NCBI RefSeq assembly: GCF_006717095.1
Contig: NZ_VFQE01000001.1
Coordinates: forward strand, 1,116,001-1,180,000
Origin: Blastococcus colisei
GTDB lineage: Bacteria > Actinomycetota > Actinomycetes > Mycobacteriales > Geodermatophilaceae
Length of the DNA stretch: 64,000 bases
Reading direction: 5' to 3'
The notes under the pieces were generated by a model that was not told the DNA's origin, did no database searches, and saw only the letters and a program-made list of their open reading frames with translations. A program made the position numbers and the translations under genes. How positions within the stretch are numbered: the stretch's first letter is position 1; every line of letters starts with the position of its first letter. Of the stretch, positions 22,948-30,809 are shown piece by piece.

Positions 22948-24207
22948 GTGCCTCGTCGTCGGGAGTCGTCCGCGCCGCCGGTGGTGTACCGGACGGCGCG
23001 GGTGGCGCTGCGGGTGACGGTCGGTCAGCGGCGGCGGCTGTTCGGGTTGCTGCGGTCGGGTGGGGATGTGTGGGCGGCGGTGCTGCTGCTCAACCGCTGG
23101 CGCCGGCAGCGTGGTGACCGGCCGATCGTGGGCTATCAGGAGCTGTGCCGGGAGCTGGCCGCCGCCGGGGAGGGCACCTTCGGTGAGCTGTCCACCGTGG
23201 GCGCCCGGTCGGTGCTGCGGGCCTACTCGGATGCGTGGATGAGCGCGGCCCGACGCCGCCGGGCCGGCGACGAGACGGCGCGGTTTCCGCGCCGGCGGCG
23301 GGGGCTGGTGCCGGTCCGCTTCTACGCCGGCACCTTCACCGTGACCGGCGGGCGGGTGCGGCTGCCGGTGGCTCGCGGCCGCCCGCCGTTGTGGGTGCGG
23401 CTGGCCCGCCCGCTCCCGTACCCCGCGGAACAGGTGCGCTCGGTGCGGCTGACGTGTGCTGGGCGGCGGCTGTGCCTGGAGGTCACCGCCGAGGTCCCGG
23501 TCGCGGTCTACCCGGCGGGGGCGGGCCCGGATCCGGCTCGGGTCGCCGGCGTGGATCTGGGCATCATCCATCCCTATGCCGTTCTCGCTCCCGGCGGCGG
23601 CGAGGGGCCGGAGGCGGCGCTGCTGGTGTCGGGGCGGGCGCTGCGGGCCGAGCACCGGCTGCACCTGGCCGAGGCCAAGGCCCGCGCCCGCGCCGCCGCC
23701 CGACGCGCCCCGGCCCGGGGGCAGCGCGGCTCCCGGCGGTGGAAGCAGTTCCGCCGGCGCGGCCGCGCGCTGGAGGGCCGGCACCGCCGGCGACTCGGCC
23801 AGGCCCGGCACGAAGCCGCCAAGGCGGTCGTGTCCTGGGCCGTCGGGCAGCGGATCGGCACCCTGGCCGTGGGCGATCCGCGCGGCGTGCTGGCCCGCGA
23901 CGCCGGGCGGCGGCAGAACAAGGCCGTCCGCGACTGGGCCGTCGGTGACCTGCTGCGGGCGCTGGCCGACAAGGCCGCACAGGCCGGCATCGCCGTCGAG
24001 CTGGTCGACGAGCGGGGCACCTCCTCCACCTGCCCGGCGTGCGCCGCCGCGTGGCCAAGCCGCGGGGGCGGGTCTTTGACTGCCGGCACTGCCGGTTCAC
24101 CGGGCACCGCGATCTGGTCGGTGCCGCCAACATCGCCACCCGCACCACCGCCGTCGCCGGTGGCGGCACCGGTGGTGGACCTGTCGTCGGCGGTTCGTCG
24201 CCGGTGA
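22948..24207 (+). pseudogene. tnpB: TnpB RNA-guided nuclease family, frameshifted in the zinc finger
   Basis: Homologue of the TnpB nucleases, ancestors of Cas12. Seen in order: N-terminal helical/WED region (TARVALRVTVGQRRRLF), RuvC-I with catalytic Asp in VAGVDLGIIHPYAV, the basic helical part (RRWKQFRRRGRAL), and RuvC-II AVGDPRG, where Gly-Asp replaces the usual Glu-Asp. About 46 residues later comes VDERGTSSTCPAC, with a Glu that could replace it. After that CPAC the frame is wrong: the expected RGRVFDCRHCRFTGHRD and AANIA, which hold the second zinc pair and RuvC-III Asp, are in another frame from about 24047. One base seems lost. The start is uncertain (GTG 22948 or 22981). Probably inactive unless the shift is a sequence error or recoded. 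Confidence 0.8.
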
Positions 24208-24222
24208 CCACGCACCGTCGAG

Positions 24223-24350
24223 CCGGCCGGCACCTGCCCGGTGCCGGCCGGTCCCGGCGTGATCCCCGTCGCGGACTGATCAGCCGGCCCCCCGGCCGGC
24301 CGATCCCCACCGATCCGGTGGGTCGCGGCGGCGGGTCCATCTGGCCCGCC
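24223..24350 (+). ncRNA. Candidate omega-type guide RNA scaffold downstream of tnpB
   Basis: Four successive hairpins: 24223-24251 (12-bp perfect stem CCGGCCGGCACC), 24283-24300 (7-bp GCCGGCC), 24306-24322 (7-bp CCCACCG) and 24330-24350 (6-bp GGCGGG). TnpB elements are known to make an omegaRNA from the tnpB 3' end to the right end of the element, so the place and structure fit. Whether it is transcribed is not shown by sequence. Confidence 0.45.
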
Positions 24351-24453
24351 GTGGCCCGCCCCGCAACCGGTCCTGGTTCCGGGGAGTCGCTCGCCGGCAC
24401 CCGCCGCGAGGATCAGGCACCGCCCCCCGGGCGAACCTTGCCTGACACGGCAC

Positions 24454-24459
24454 TAGAGT
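24454..24459 (+). promoter_or_regulatory. Probable -10 box for atpC
   Basis: TAGAGT, 31 nt before the atpC start. The -35 region is weak (GCGAAC at 17 bp; a TTGCCT lies too close). It gives atpC a promoter of its own, needed because a terminator follows atpD. Confidence 0.4.
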
Positions 24460-24490
24460 GGAGGCCCCGTCCGTGATCCCGAGGAGTGTC

Positions 24491-24880
24491 GTGGCGACCC
24501 TGCAGGTCGAGTTGGTGGCCGTCGAGCGGAAGATCTGGTCCGGCGAGGCGACGATGGTCATCGCCCGCACGACCGAGGGTGAGCTGGGCGTGCTGCCCGG
24601 TCATGCACCGCTGCTGGGCGAGCTGGCCGGAGGCGGCGTGGTCACGATCCGCACCGAATCCGGCGAGGACGTCGTGGTCGCCGCTCACGGCGGGTTCCTC
24701 TCGGTGACCGAGCGGGGGGTGTCGATCCTCGCCGAGACGGCGGAGATCGCCGGCGAGATCGACGTCGAGCGGGCGCGCGAGGCGCTGCGTCGTGCCGAGG
24801 GCAACGGGGACGACCCGGAGGCCGTCGACGCGGCCCGTCGTGCGCAGTCCCGCCTGCGGGCAGCCGGCGAGAGCGCCTGA
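24491..24880 (+). CDS. atpC: ATP synthase F1 subunit epsilon
   Basis: Rotor-stalk subunit, 129 residues. Beta-sandwich domain [46 protein letters not shown], then a helical C-terminal domain ([10 protein letters not shown]-like, about residues 90-125). The GTG at 24491 has CGAGGAG at 4-5 nt; the frame's earlier GTG at 24458 overlaps the promoter box and was rejected. Normally atpD is followed directly by atpC; here 2.2 kb with a terminator and TnpB element lies between. The DUF2550 gene that follows is the usual neighbour. Confidence 0.93.
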   Translation: MATLQVELVAVERKIWSGEATMVIARTTEGELGVLPGHAPLLGELAGGGVVTIRTESGEDVVVAAHGGFLSVTERGVSILAETAEIAGEIDVERAREALRRAEGNGDDPEAVDAARRAQSRLRAAGESA

Positions 24881-24921
24881 TCCACCCCCGCTGACCGATC
24901 CGCGTCGTAGCCGGTCGCCCC

Positions 24922-25323
24922 GTGAACACGGTCCTGCTGGTCCTGCTCGGCGGTCTCGTCGTAGCGCTGGTCGTCGCCTTCCTGCTGCGCCGCCGTTTCC
25001 TGCTCTCCGGCCTCGGCGCGGTCACCATGTGGCTGCGTCCCGTCGGCTCGGCCCGCTGGTCGGTGGGCGTCGCCTGGTATGCCGGCGACATGCTCCTCTG
25101 GTACCGCGGGCTCTCCCTCGCCGTCCGGCCGCACGAACGCTTCTGCCGCTCGGGCCTGCGCGTGGAGTCCCGCCGCAGCGCGGGGCGGGACGACCTCGCC
25201 CTGCCCTCGGACGTGGTGGTCCTCGCCATCGCTACCCCGGAAGGGCCGCGCGAGCTGGCGATGGACAGCTCGACGGTGACCGGCTTCCTGTCCTGGGTGG
25301 AGTCGGCCCCACCCGGCAGTTAG
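24922..25323 (+). CDS. DUF2550 membrane-anchored protein
   Basis: 133 residues, one N-terminal membrane helix (about 3-25) followed by a soluble cytoplasmic domain with GAVTMWLRP and WSVGVAWYAGDMLLWYRGLSLAVRP (key W, Y, G, D positions), the pattern of DUF2550. This family follows atpC in most actinobacteria; its function is unknown. It begins 41 nt after atpC with no good ribosome site. A palindromic repeat sits just past its stop. Confidence 0.85.
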   Translation: MNTVLLVLLGGLVVALVVAFLLRRRFLLSGLGAVTMWLRPVGSARWSVGVAWYAGDMLLWYRGLSLAVRPHERFCRSGLRVESRRSAGRDDLALPSDVVVLAIATPEGPRELAMDSSTVTGFLSWVESAPPGS

Positions 25324-25328
25324 CGGAA

Positions 25329-25382
25329 GGACCCCCTGCCACCCACCACTCGCACGCTCGCGGCGGGGCCCTGCAGGGGGCC
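25329..25382. repeat. Dispersed palindromic repeat, copy B
   Basis: Arms GGACCCCCTGC (25329-25339) and GCAGGGGGCC (25373-25382) around the core ACCACTCGCACGCTCGCGGCGGG. It fills the gap between the stops of two convergent genes (25323 and 25385), so it may act as a two-way terminator. Confidence 0.8.
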
Positions 25383-25384
25383 GA

Positions 25385-26005
25385 TCAGTCGGTCGTGGTG
25401 GCCCGAGCTGCGGCCGCGCGCTGGGTGTGGGCACCGCTGTGCGCTCCCGGCTCCCAGAGGATGTCGCCGTCGGGGTTGGCGACCCGGGACAGGATGAACA
25501 GCAGGTCCGAGAGCCGGTTGAGGTAGCGGGCGGTCTCGGCGTTGGTGCGCTCGGCGTCGACCTCCAACAGGGCCCACACGCTGCGCTCGGCCCGCCGGGC
25601 CACCACGCGCGCCTGGTGCAGCAGCGCCGCGGCCGGGGTGCCGCCGGGGAGGATGAAGCTGTCGAGCTTCGGCAACGACGCGTTGTACTCGTCGCAGGCC
25701 GCCTCCAGCCGCTCGGTGTAGGCCGACGTCACCCGCAGCGGCGGGTACTTCGGGTCCGGGGTGATCGGCGTGCAGAGATCCGCGCCGACGTCGAACAGGT
25801 CGTTCTGGATGCTGCGCAGCAGGTCGACGACGGCGGGGTCCGGGGCGCCCAGCGCCAGCACGGTCCCGAGCACGCTGTTGGCCTCGTCCACGTCGGCATA
25901 GGCGACCAGACGTGGATCGGTCTTGGCGACCCGGCTCATGTCGCCGAGGTGGGTCTGGCCGGCGTCGCCGGTCTTCGTGTAGATGCGGGTGAGCCGGACG
26001 GTCAT
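25385..26005 (-). CDS. Cob(I)alamin adenosyltransferase, PduO type
   Basis: Adds the adenosyl group from ATP to cob(I)alamin, making the cofactor used by the mutases at 27.8 and 50.4 kb. 206 residues. PduO/ATR signatures: YTKTGDAGQTHLGD (ATP site), DEANSVLG, QNDLFDVGADL, FILPGG and RRAERSVWAL followed by NAETARYLNRLSDLLFILSR. The ATG at 26005 has TAGGCT 7 nt upstream on the minus strand (26013-26018), a leaderless arrangement. The frame stays open upstream across the murA promoter, which is not coding. Confidence 0.93.
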   Translation of the reverse strand: MTVRLTRIYTKTGDAGQTHLGDMSRVAKTDPRLVAYADVDEANSVLGTVLALGAPDPAVVDLLRSIQNDLFDVGADLCTPITPDPKYPPLRVTSAYTERLEAACDEYNASLPKLDSFILPGGTPAAALLHQARVVARRAERSVWALLEVDAERTNAETARYLNRLSDLLFILSRVANPDGDILWEPGAHSGAHTQRAAAARATTTD

Positions 26006-26012
26006 GCTCCGC

Positions 26013-26018
26013 AGCCTA
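26013..26018 (-). promoter_or_regulatory. -10 box of the adenosyltransferase gene
   Basis: TAGGCT on the minus strand, 7 nt before the ATG at 26005. It is divergent to the murA -10 box about 50 bp away. Confidence 0.5.
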
Positions 26019-26066
26019 GGACCCGGTGCGCACCGGCTCCGGCCGGGCGGCGGTGGCCGCCCGCCG

Positions 26067-26072
26067 TAGGGT
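26067..26072 (+). promoter_or_regulatory. -10 box of a leaderless murA promoter
   Basis: TAGGGT, 6 nt before the GTG at 26079. Confidence 0.5.
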
Positions 26073-26078
26073 GGTCCG

Positions 26079-27359
26079 GTGGAGTGCTTCGAGGTGACCG
26101 GCGGCACCGCCCTGACCGGGCGGGTACGGGTCACCGGTGCCAAGAACAGCGCGCTCAAGCTCATGGCGGCCGCGTTGCTCGCGCCCGGCCGGACCACGAT
26201 CGACGAGGTCCCCGACATCCTCGACGTCGCGATCATGGGCGAGGTGCTGCGCCGGCTGGGTTGCGAGGTGGACTACCAGCGCACGGCCGGGGGTGGTGGC
26301 GGGGGACGGGTGCTGATCGACGTCCCCGACAAGCCGTCCACCGAGACCGACTACGACCTCGTCCGCAGGATGCGCGCCTCCATCAGCGTGCTGGGGCCGC
26401 TGGTGGCCCGCTGCGGCAGCGCCCGCGTGGCACTGCCGGGCGGCGATGCCATCGGCTCCCGCGGGCTCGACATGCACATCGCGGGCCTGGAGCGGCTGGG
26501 TGCCACGATCGTCAGCGAGCACGGCTTCCTGGTGGCCACGGCGCCCCGGCTGTCCGGGACGTCGATCTGGCTGGACTTCCCGTCGGTGGGCGCCACCGAG
26601 AACCTGGTCATGGCCGCGGTGCTCGCCGGCGGGACCACCGTCATCGACAACGCCGCGCGCGAGCCGGAGATCGTCGACCTCTGCTCGATGCTGCGCGCCA
26701 TGGGCGCCCACATCGAGGGGGCCGGTACCTCGACGATCACCGTCGAAGGCGTGGAGGCGCTCTCGCCGGTGAGCTACACGACCGTGCCCGACCGCATCGT
26801 GGCGGGCACCTGGGCGGTCGGCGCGGTGATGACACGTGGCGACGTCGTCATCGAACGGGCCGTCGCCGAGCACCTCGCGGTGGCGCTGGACAAGCTCGCC
26901 GACGCCGGGGCGACGGTCGAGGCGCGGTCCGACGGCCTACGGGTCGCCATGACCGAGCGGCCGCGCTGCGTCGACATCGTGACGCTGCCCTTCCCCGGCT
27001 TCCCGACCGATCTCCAGCCGATGGCGGTCGCGCTCGCCGCGGTCTCGACCGGGACGGCCCTGATCACGGAGAACGTCTTCGAGGGCCGGTTCATGTTCGT
27101 CAACGAGCTGGTGCGGCTGGGGGCCGACGTACGCATCGACGGTCACCACGCCGTCGTCCGCGGGCGGGAGCGGCTGTCCAGCGCGCCGGTCGTCGCCACC
27201 GACATCCGTGCCGGTGCCGGGCTGGTGCTGGCCGGGCTGGTCTCCGACGGCGTCACCGAGGTGCAGGAGGTGCACCACGTCGACCGTGGATACCCGGACT
27301 TCGTCCAGCAGCTGCAGGGGCTCGGGGCGCGGGTCGAGCGGACGCAGCGACCCGGCTGA
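26079..27359 (+). CDS. murA: UDP-GlcNAc 1-carboxyvinyltransferase, fosfomycin-insensitive type
   Basis: First committed step of peptidoglycan synthesis, joining enolpyruvate from PEP to UDP-GlcNAc. 426 residues. Seen: [17 protein letters not shown] (substrate Lys-Asn), [29 protein letters not shown] and a C-terminal GARVERTQ. The catalytic loop reads PGGDAIG with Asp at residue 123 where E. coli has Cys115. The same Cys-to-Asp change is known in mycobacteria and makes MurA insensitive to fosfomycin, so intrinsic resistance is expected. Confidence 0.95.
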   Translation: MECFEVTGGTALTGRVRVTGAKNSALKLMAAALLAPGRTTIDEVPDILDVAIMGEVLRRLGCEVDYQRTAGGGGGGRVLIDVPDKPSTETDYDLVRRMRASISVLGPLVARCGSARVALPGGDAIGSRGLDMHIAGLERLGATIVSEHGFLVATAPRLSGTSIWLDFPSVGATENLVMAAVLAGGTTVIDNAAREPEIVDLCSMLRAMGAHIEGAGTSTITVEGVEALSPVSYTTVPDRIVAGTWAVGAVMTRGDVVIERAVAEHLAVALDKLADAGATVEARSDGLRVAMTERPRCVDIVTLPFPGFPTDLQPMAVALAAVSTGTALITENVFEGRFMFVNELVRLGADVRIDGHHAVVRGRERLSSAPVVATDIRAGAGLVLAGLVSDGVTEVQEVHHVDRGYPDFVQQLQGLGARVERTQRPG

Positions 27360-27363
27360 CCCG

Positions 27364-27693
27364 TCAGGGGCCGGGAAAGGTGGAGGCCAGGGAGCGGGCG
27401 CGGGCGGCGTCCTCCGGGAACACGAACACGTCGGCCCGGTGCGGAGCCGGGCACCGCACGGTCGACCGGATCCCTGCGTCGGAGAGCACCGCGCGCAGCG
27501 CGAGCGCCGACTCCCTGCGGGAGAGAGTGGCCACCAGGGTGAGCAGGCCCTCCTCCACCGGCGGCGTCGGTGCCCCTCGTCCGTACCCGGTGCCGAACGC
27601 CCAGCGCAGGAAGAGCGCGATCAGGGCCAGGACGATGAATGCGATCACCGGTCCCACGAGGTAGTGCAGGCTGCTGCCCGCGCCGATCGGCAT
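27364..27693 (-). CDS. Small membrane protein, function unknown
   Basis: 109 residues: one membrane helix (about 12-34, VGPVIAFIVLALIALFLRW) and a cytoplasmic domain with VATLSRRESALALRAVLSDAGI and DVFVFPEDAARARSLAS. That domain recalls small DUF2007-like putative signal-transduction folds, in which a repeated beta-alpha unit handles a residue pair, but I cannot assign it. The ATG at 27693 was chosen over longer starts because AGGAGGT lies 4-5 nt upstream. It is convergent with murA (4 nt apart) and divergent from meaA. Confidence 0.7.
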   Translation of the reverse strand: MPIGAGSSLHYLVGPVIAFIVLALIALFLRWAFGTGYGRGAPTPPVEEGLLTLVATLSRRESALALRAVLSDAGIRSTVRCPAPHRADVFVFPEDAARARSLASTFPGP

Positions 27694-27755
27694 GCCGACC
27701 TCCTGTCCGCGACCCCGTTCGAGTGTGCCACCGGTCACGCTCCCCGGCCGGAGCT

Positions 27756-27771
27756 GCTACCGGCGGGTAAC
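27756..27771. promoter_or_regulatory. Palindromic operator upstream of meaA (GYTACC-N4-GGTARC)
   Basis: GCTACCGGCGGGTAAC. Near-identical 16-bp sites occur at 36597-36612 and 44274-44289 upstream of two other genes of the same pathway. It ends 5 bp before the meaA -10 box, a position suited to repression. Confidence 0.7.
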
Positions 27772-27776
27772 CGCCC

Positions 27777-27782
27777 TACACT
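27777..27782 (+). promoter_or_regulatory. -10 box of meaA
   Basis: TACACT, 8 nt before the ATG at 27791, directly downstream of the palindromic operator. Confidence 0.5.
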
Positions 27783-27790
27783 CCGCCGGT

Positions 27791-29821
27791 ATGCCGTTCC
27801 CTTCGTCGCCGGAGGAGCGTGACCGTCCGTGGGTCATGCGCACCTACGCCGGACACTCCTCGCCGGCCGAGTCCAACGCCCTGTACCGGCGCAACCTGGC
27901 GAAGGGGCAGACCGGTCTCTCGGTCGCCTTCGACCTGCCCACGCAGACCGGCTACGACCCCGACGACGAGCTCGCCGTCGGTGAGGTCGGCAAGGTCGGC
28001 GTCCCGGTCACCCACATCGGCGACATGCGCGCGCTCTTCGACGGCATCCCGCTCGACGAGATGAACACGTCGATGACGATCAACGCGACCGCGATGTGGC
28101 TGCTCGCGCTCTACCAGGCGGTCGCGGAGGAGCACGGCCACGACGTCAGCACGCTCGCGGGGACGACGCAGAACGACATCATCAAGGAGTACCTGTCGCG
28201 GGGGACCTACGTCTTCCCGCCGGCTCCGTCGATGCGGCTGATCACCGACATGGTCGCCTACACGGTGACGACCATGCCGAAGTGGAACCCCATCAACATC
28301 TGCAGCTACCACCTGCAGGAGGCCGGGGCCACGCCGGAGCAGGAGATCGCCTACGCCATCAGCACGGCCATCGCCGTCCTCGACTCCGTCCGTGACTCCG
28401 GGCAGGTGCCGCAGGAGAAGTTCGGCGAGGTCGTCGCGCGCATCTCCTTCTTCGTCAACGCGGGCGTCCGCTTCGTCGAGGAGATGTGCAAGATGCGTGC
28501 CTTCACCCAGCTCTGGGACGAGCTGACGAAGGAGCGCTACGGCGTCGAGGACCCCAAGCACCGCCGCTTCCGCTACGGGGTGCAGGTCAACTCCCTGGGG
28601 CTGACGGAGGCGCAGCCGGAGAACAACGTCCAGCGGATCGTGCTCGAGATGCTCGCGGTGACGCTGTCCCGCGACGCGCGAGCCCGTGCTGTGCAGCTGC
28701 CGGCCTGGAACGAGGCGCTCGGGCTGCCCCGGCCGTGGGATCAGCAGTGGTCGCTCCGGCTCCAGCAGGTGCTGGCCTACGAGACCGACCTGCTCGAGTA
28801 CGAGGACCTGTTCACCGGGTCGGTCGTCGTCGAGCGAAAGGTCGCCGGGCTCATCGAGGGCGCCAGGGCCGAGATGGCGCGTGTCGAGGAGATGGGCGGC
28901 GCCGTCGCGGCGGTCGAGTCCGGCTACATGAAGAGCGCGATGGTCGGTTCGCTGGCCGAGCGCCGCCGCCGGATCGAGAGCGGCGCGGACGTCGTCGTCG
29001 GCGTCAACAAGTTCGAGACCACCGAGCCCAATCCGCTCACCGCCGACCTCGACACGGCGATCATGGTCGTCGACCCGGCCGTGGAGGCCGCGGCGCAGGA
29101 GGCGGTGCGGACGTGGCGCGCCGAGCGCGACCAGGGAAGGTGCGACGAGGCGCTCGACGCCCTGCGAGAGGCGGCGGGCAGCGACGTCAACCTGATGGCC
29201 GCGACCCTCGACTGCGCCCGCGCCGGGGTGACGACGGGGGAGTGGGCCGGGGTGCTGCGCGAGGTGTTCGGTGAATACCGGGCGCCTACCGGCGTCGCCG
29301 CGGCGACCGGCGGCGGGGAGGCCGACGCCACCCTCACCGAGGTACGCGAGCGGGTCCGTGCCACCGGGGAGGAGATCGGTGGGCGGCTGCGCTTCCTGGT
29401 CGGCAAGCCCGGGCTCGACGGGCACTCCAACGGCGCCGAGCAGATCGCCGTGCGGGCCCGGGACGCCGGCTTCGAGGTGGTCTACCAGGGCATTCGCCTC
29501 ACCCCGGCGCAGATCGTCTCCGCGGCGGTCGAGGAGGACGTGCACGTGGTCGGTCTGTCGGTGCTGTCCGGATCCCACCTCCAGGTGGTCCCGAGCGTGC
29601 TCCAGGGCCTCAAGGACGCCGGACTCGACGACGTCCCGGTCGTCGTCGGCGGGATCATCCCCGACAGCGACGCCCGCCGGCTGCGCGAGCAGGGCGTGGC
29701 CCGGGTCTTCACGCCGAAGGACTTCGGGCTGACCGAGATCATGGGTCATGTCGTCGACGTGATCCGTGAGGCCCATGACCTCCCCGCCCACCCCGACCAG
29801 AAGGTGCCGACGCCGGTCTGA
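27791..29821 (+). CDS. meaA: Ethylmalonyl-CoA mutase (MeaA)
   Basis: Coenzyme-B12 mutase converting ethylmalonyl-CoA to methylsuccinyl-CoA. 676 residues: TIM-barrel domain (RTYAGHSSPAESN, GLSVAFDLPTQTGYD, TSMTINATAMW, ICSYHLQEAGAT) then a C-terminal B12-binding domain (about 540-665) with LDGHSNGAEQ (the DxHxxG cobalt ligand), SVLSGSHL and GGIIP. The substrate-site residues are Tyr in RTYAG and Arg in KEYLSRGTY, as in mutases acting on dicarboxylic acyl-CoAs; the sequence tracks Streptomyces MeaA closely, which separates it from methylmalonyl-CoA mutase. The ATG at 27791 lies 8 nt after TACACT; the preceding frame covers the operator. See ccr, the dehydrogenase and epimerase for pathway partners. 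Confidence 0.92.
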   Translation: MPFPSSPEERDRPWVMRTYAGHSSPAESNALYRRNLAKGQTGLSVAFDLPTQTGYDPDDELAVGEVGKVGVPVTHIGDMRALFDGIPLDEMNTSMTINATAMWLLALYQAVAEEHGHDVSTLAGTTQNDIIKEYLSRGTYVFPPAPSMRLITDMVAYTVTTMPKWNPINICSYHLQEAGATPEQEIAYAISTAIAVLDSVRDSGQVPQEKFGEVVARISFFVNAGVRFVEEMCKMRAFTQLWDELTKERYGVEDPKHRRFRYGVQVNSLGLTEAQPENNVQRIVLEMLAVTLSRDARARAVQLPAWNEALGLPRPWDQQWSLRLQQVLAYETDLLEYEDLFTGSVVVERKVAGLIEGARAEMARVEEMGGAVAAVESGYMKSAMVGSLAERRRRIESGADVVVGVNKFETTEPNPLTADLDTAIMVVDPAVEAAAQEAVRTWRAERDQGRCDEALDALREAAGSDVNLMAATLDCARAGVTTGEWAGVLREVFGEYRAPTGVAAATGGGEADATLTEVRERVRATGEEIGGRLRFLVGKPGLDGHSNGAEQIAVRARDAGFEVVYQGIRLTPAQIVSAAVEEDVHVVGLSVLSGSHLQVVPSVLQGLKDAGLDDVPVVVGGIIPDSDARRLREQGVARVFTPKDFGLTEIMGHVVDVIREAHDLPAHPDQKVPTPV

Positions 29822-29828
29822 CGTCGGC

Positions 29829-29834
29829 TAGCGT
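29829..29834 (+). promoter_or_regulatory. -10 box of the crotonase-family gene
   Basis: TAGCGT, 6 nt before the ATG at 29841, 7 nt after the meaA stop. Confidence 0.45.
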
Positions 29835-29840
29835 CGGGCC

Positions 29841-30611
29841 ATGACTGACGGCGCACCCCGGGTCGAGCGCAACGGCGACATCGTCTGCATCACGATGACG
29901 CGGGGAGCCCGGCGCAACGGGCTCTCGCGCGAGCACGTCGGGCAGCTGCTGGCCGCGTTCACCGACGCCGGTGCCGGCGACGCTGCTGGGATCGTGCTGG
30001 CGGCCGAGGGCCCGGTGTTCAGCGCGGGGCACGACTTCCGCGACGTCGTGGACCGTCCGCTGCCCGAGGTGCGCAGCCTGCTCGCGCTCTGCACGCAGCT
30101 CATGCAGACCATCGAGAGCGTTCCCCAGGTCGTCGTCGCGCGGGTGCAGGGGCACGCGGTCGCTGCGGGCTGCCAGCTGGTGGCCTCGTGCGACCTCGCG
30201 GTCGCCGCGGAGTCTGCCGGCTTCGCCGCTCCCGGTGGCAAGGGCGGCTGGTTCTGCCACACCCCGATGGTGCCGATCGCGCGGAACGTGGGCCGCAAGC
30301 GTGCCATGGAGCTCGCGTTGACCGGCGACATGATCGACGCCCGGACGGCGCTGGACTGGGGGCTGGTGAACCGGGTGGTGCCGGACGACGAACTGGACGG
30401 TGCCGTCACCGAGCTGATGCGTCGCGCGACGCGGGGATCCCGGACCAGCAAGGCGCTCGGCAAGCAGACGATGTACGCCCAGCTGGACCGACCGGAGCGC
30501 GACGCCTACGCGATCGCGGTCGAGGTGATGGCTGCCGCCAGCCAGCTGCCGTCGGCGTCGGAGTGGGGCGCGTCGTTCCTGGAGAAGCGCCGTCCGGTCT
30601 GGACCGACTAG
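29841..30611 (+). CDS. Enoyl-CoA hydratase/isomerase family protein
   Basis: 256 residues of the crotonase fold, acting on acyl-CoA thioesters. Oxyanion-hole stretches SAGHDFRDV and HAVAAGCQLVASCDLAVA are present. The usual catalytic glutamates are not clear: the second acidic position reads SCDLAV and GFAAPGGKGGWFCHTP follows, which resembles the ECHDC3-like subgroup of unknown substrate. It may supply crotonyl-CoA hydration or a side reaction for the neighbouring pathway, but that is inferred from position only. The next 198 bp (30612-30809) carry no convincing promoter. Confidence 0.8.
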   Translation: MTDGAPRVERNGDIVCITMTRGARRNGLSREHVGQLLAAFTDAGAGDAAGIVLAAEGPVFSAGHDFRDVVDRPLPEVRSLLALCTQLMQTIESVPQVVVARVQGHAVAAGCQLVASCDLAVAAESAGFAAPGGKGGWFCHTPMVPIARNVGRKRAMELALTGDMIDARTALDWGLVNRVVPDDELDGAVTELMRRATRGSRTSKALGKQTMYAQLDRPERDAYAIAVEVMAAASQLPSASEWGASFLEKRRPVWTD

Positions 30612-30809
30612 CGCGGGATTCCCCCGGGAGCGTGAATCGGCGCACATCCCGGCATGACCGGGCGACGGGTTGCATTGACCCTTCCGTGCAGAACCTGTGG
30701 GGCCTCACGCAGCGGCGTGCCCTGGACTACGGACGGATGACGACCGCCGGCTGTTGACGCCGGCCGCGCTCGTCGTCCCCTCCCCATCCTTCGAAAGGCC
30801 CTCCCTCTC

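Larger units (their letters stand above)
22870..24430 (+). mobile_element. TnpB-only IS605/IS607-type element between atpD and atpC (ends approximate)
   Basis: Boundaries are estimates. The left side has a subterminal hairpin CGGCAA-TGT-TTGCCG (22885-22899), the middle a frameshifted tnpB, and the right side a run of strong hairpins (24223-24350) in the place where TnpB elements encode their guide RNA. No TnpA (Y1 or serine) transposase is present. Elements of this kind insert without target duplication, so the exact ends cannot be read from direct repeats. It separates atpC from the rest of the ATP synthase operon. Confidence 0.6.

Noticed and set aside
22870-24430. A TnpA transposase partner for the TnpB element
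   Set aside because: No Y1 (HUH) or serine recombinase motif on either strand in the gap.
27690-27791. Cobalamin riboswitch before meaA (also checked before icmA and the adenosyltransferase)
   Set aside because: The starts lie 6-8 nt after -10 boxes, leaving no leader; no B12-box-like sequence was seen.
30675-30705. TTGACC as a -35 box for the symporter gene
   Set aside because: No acceptable -10 box at 16-19 bp.
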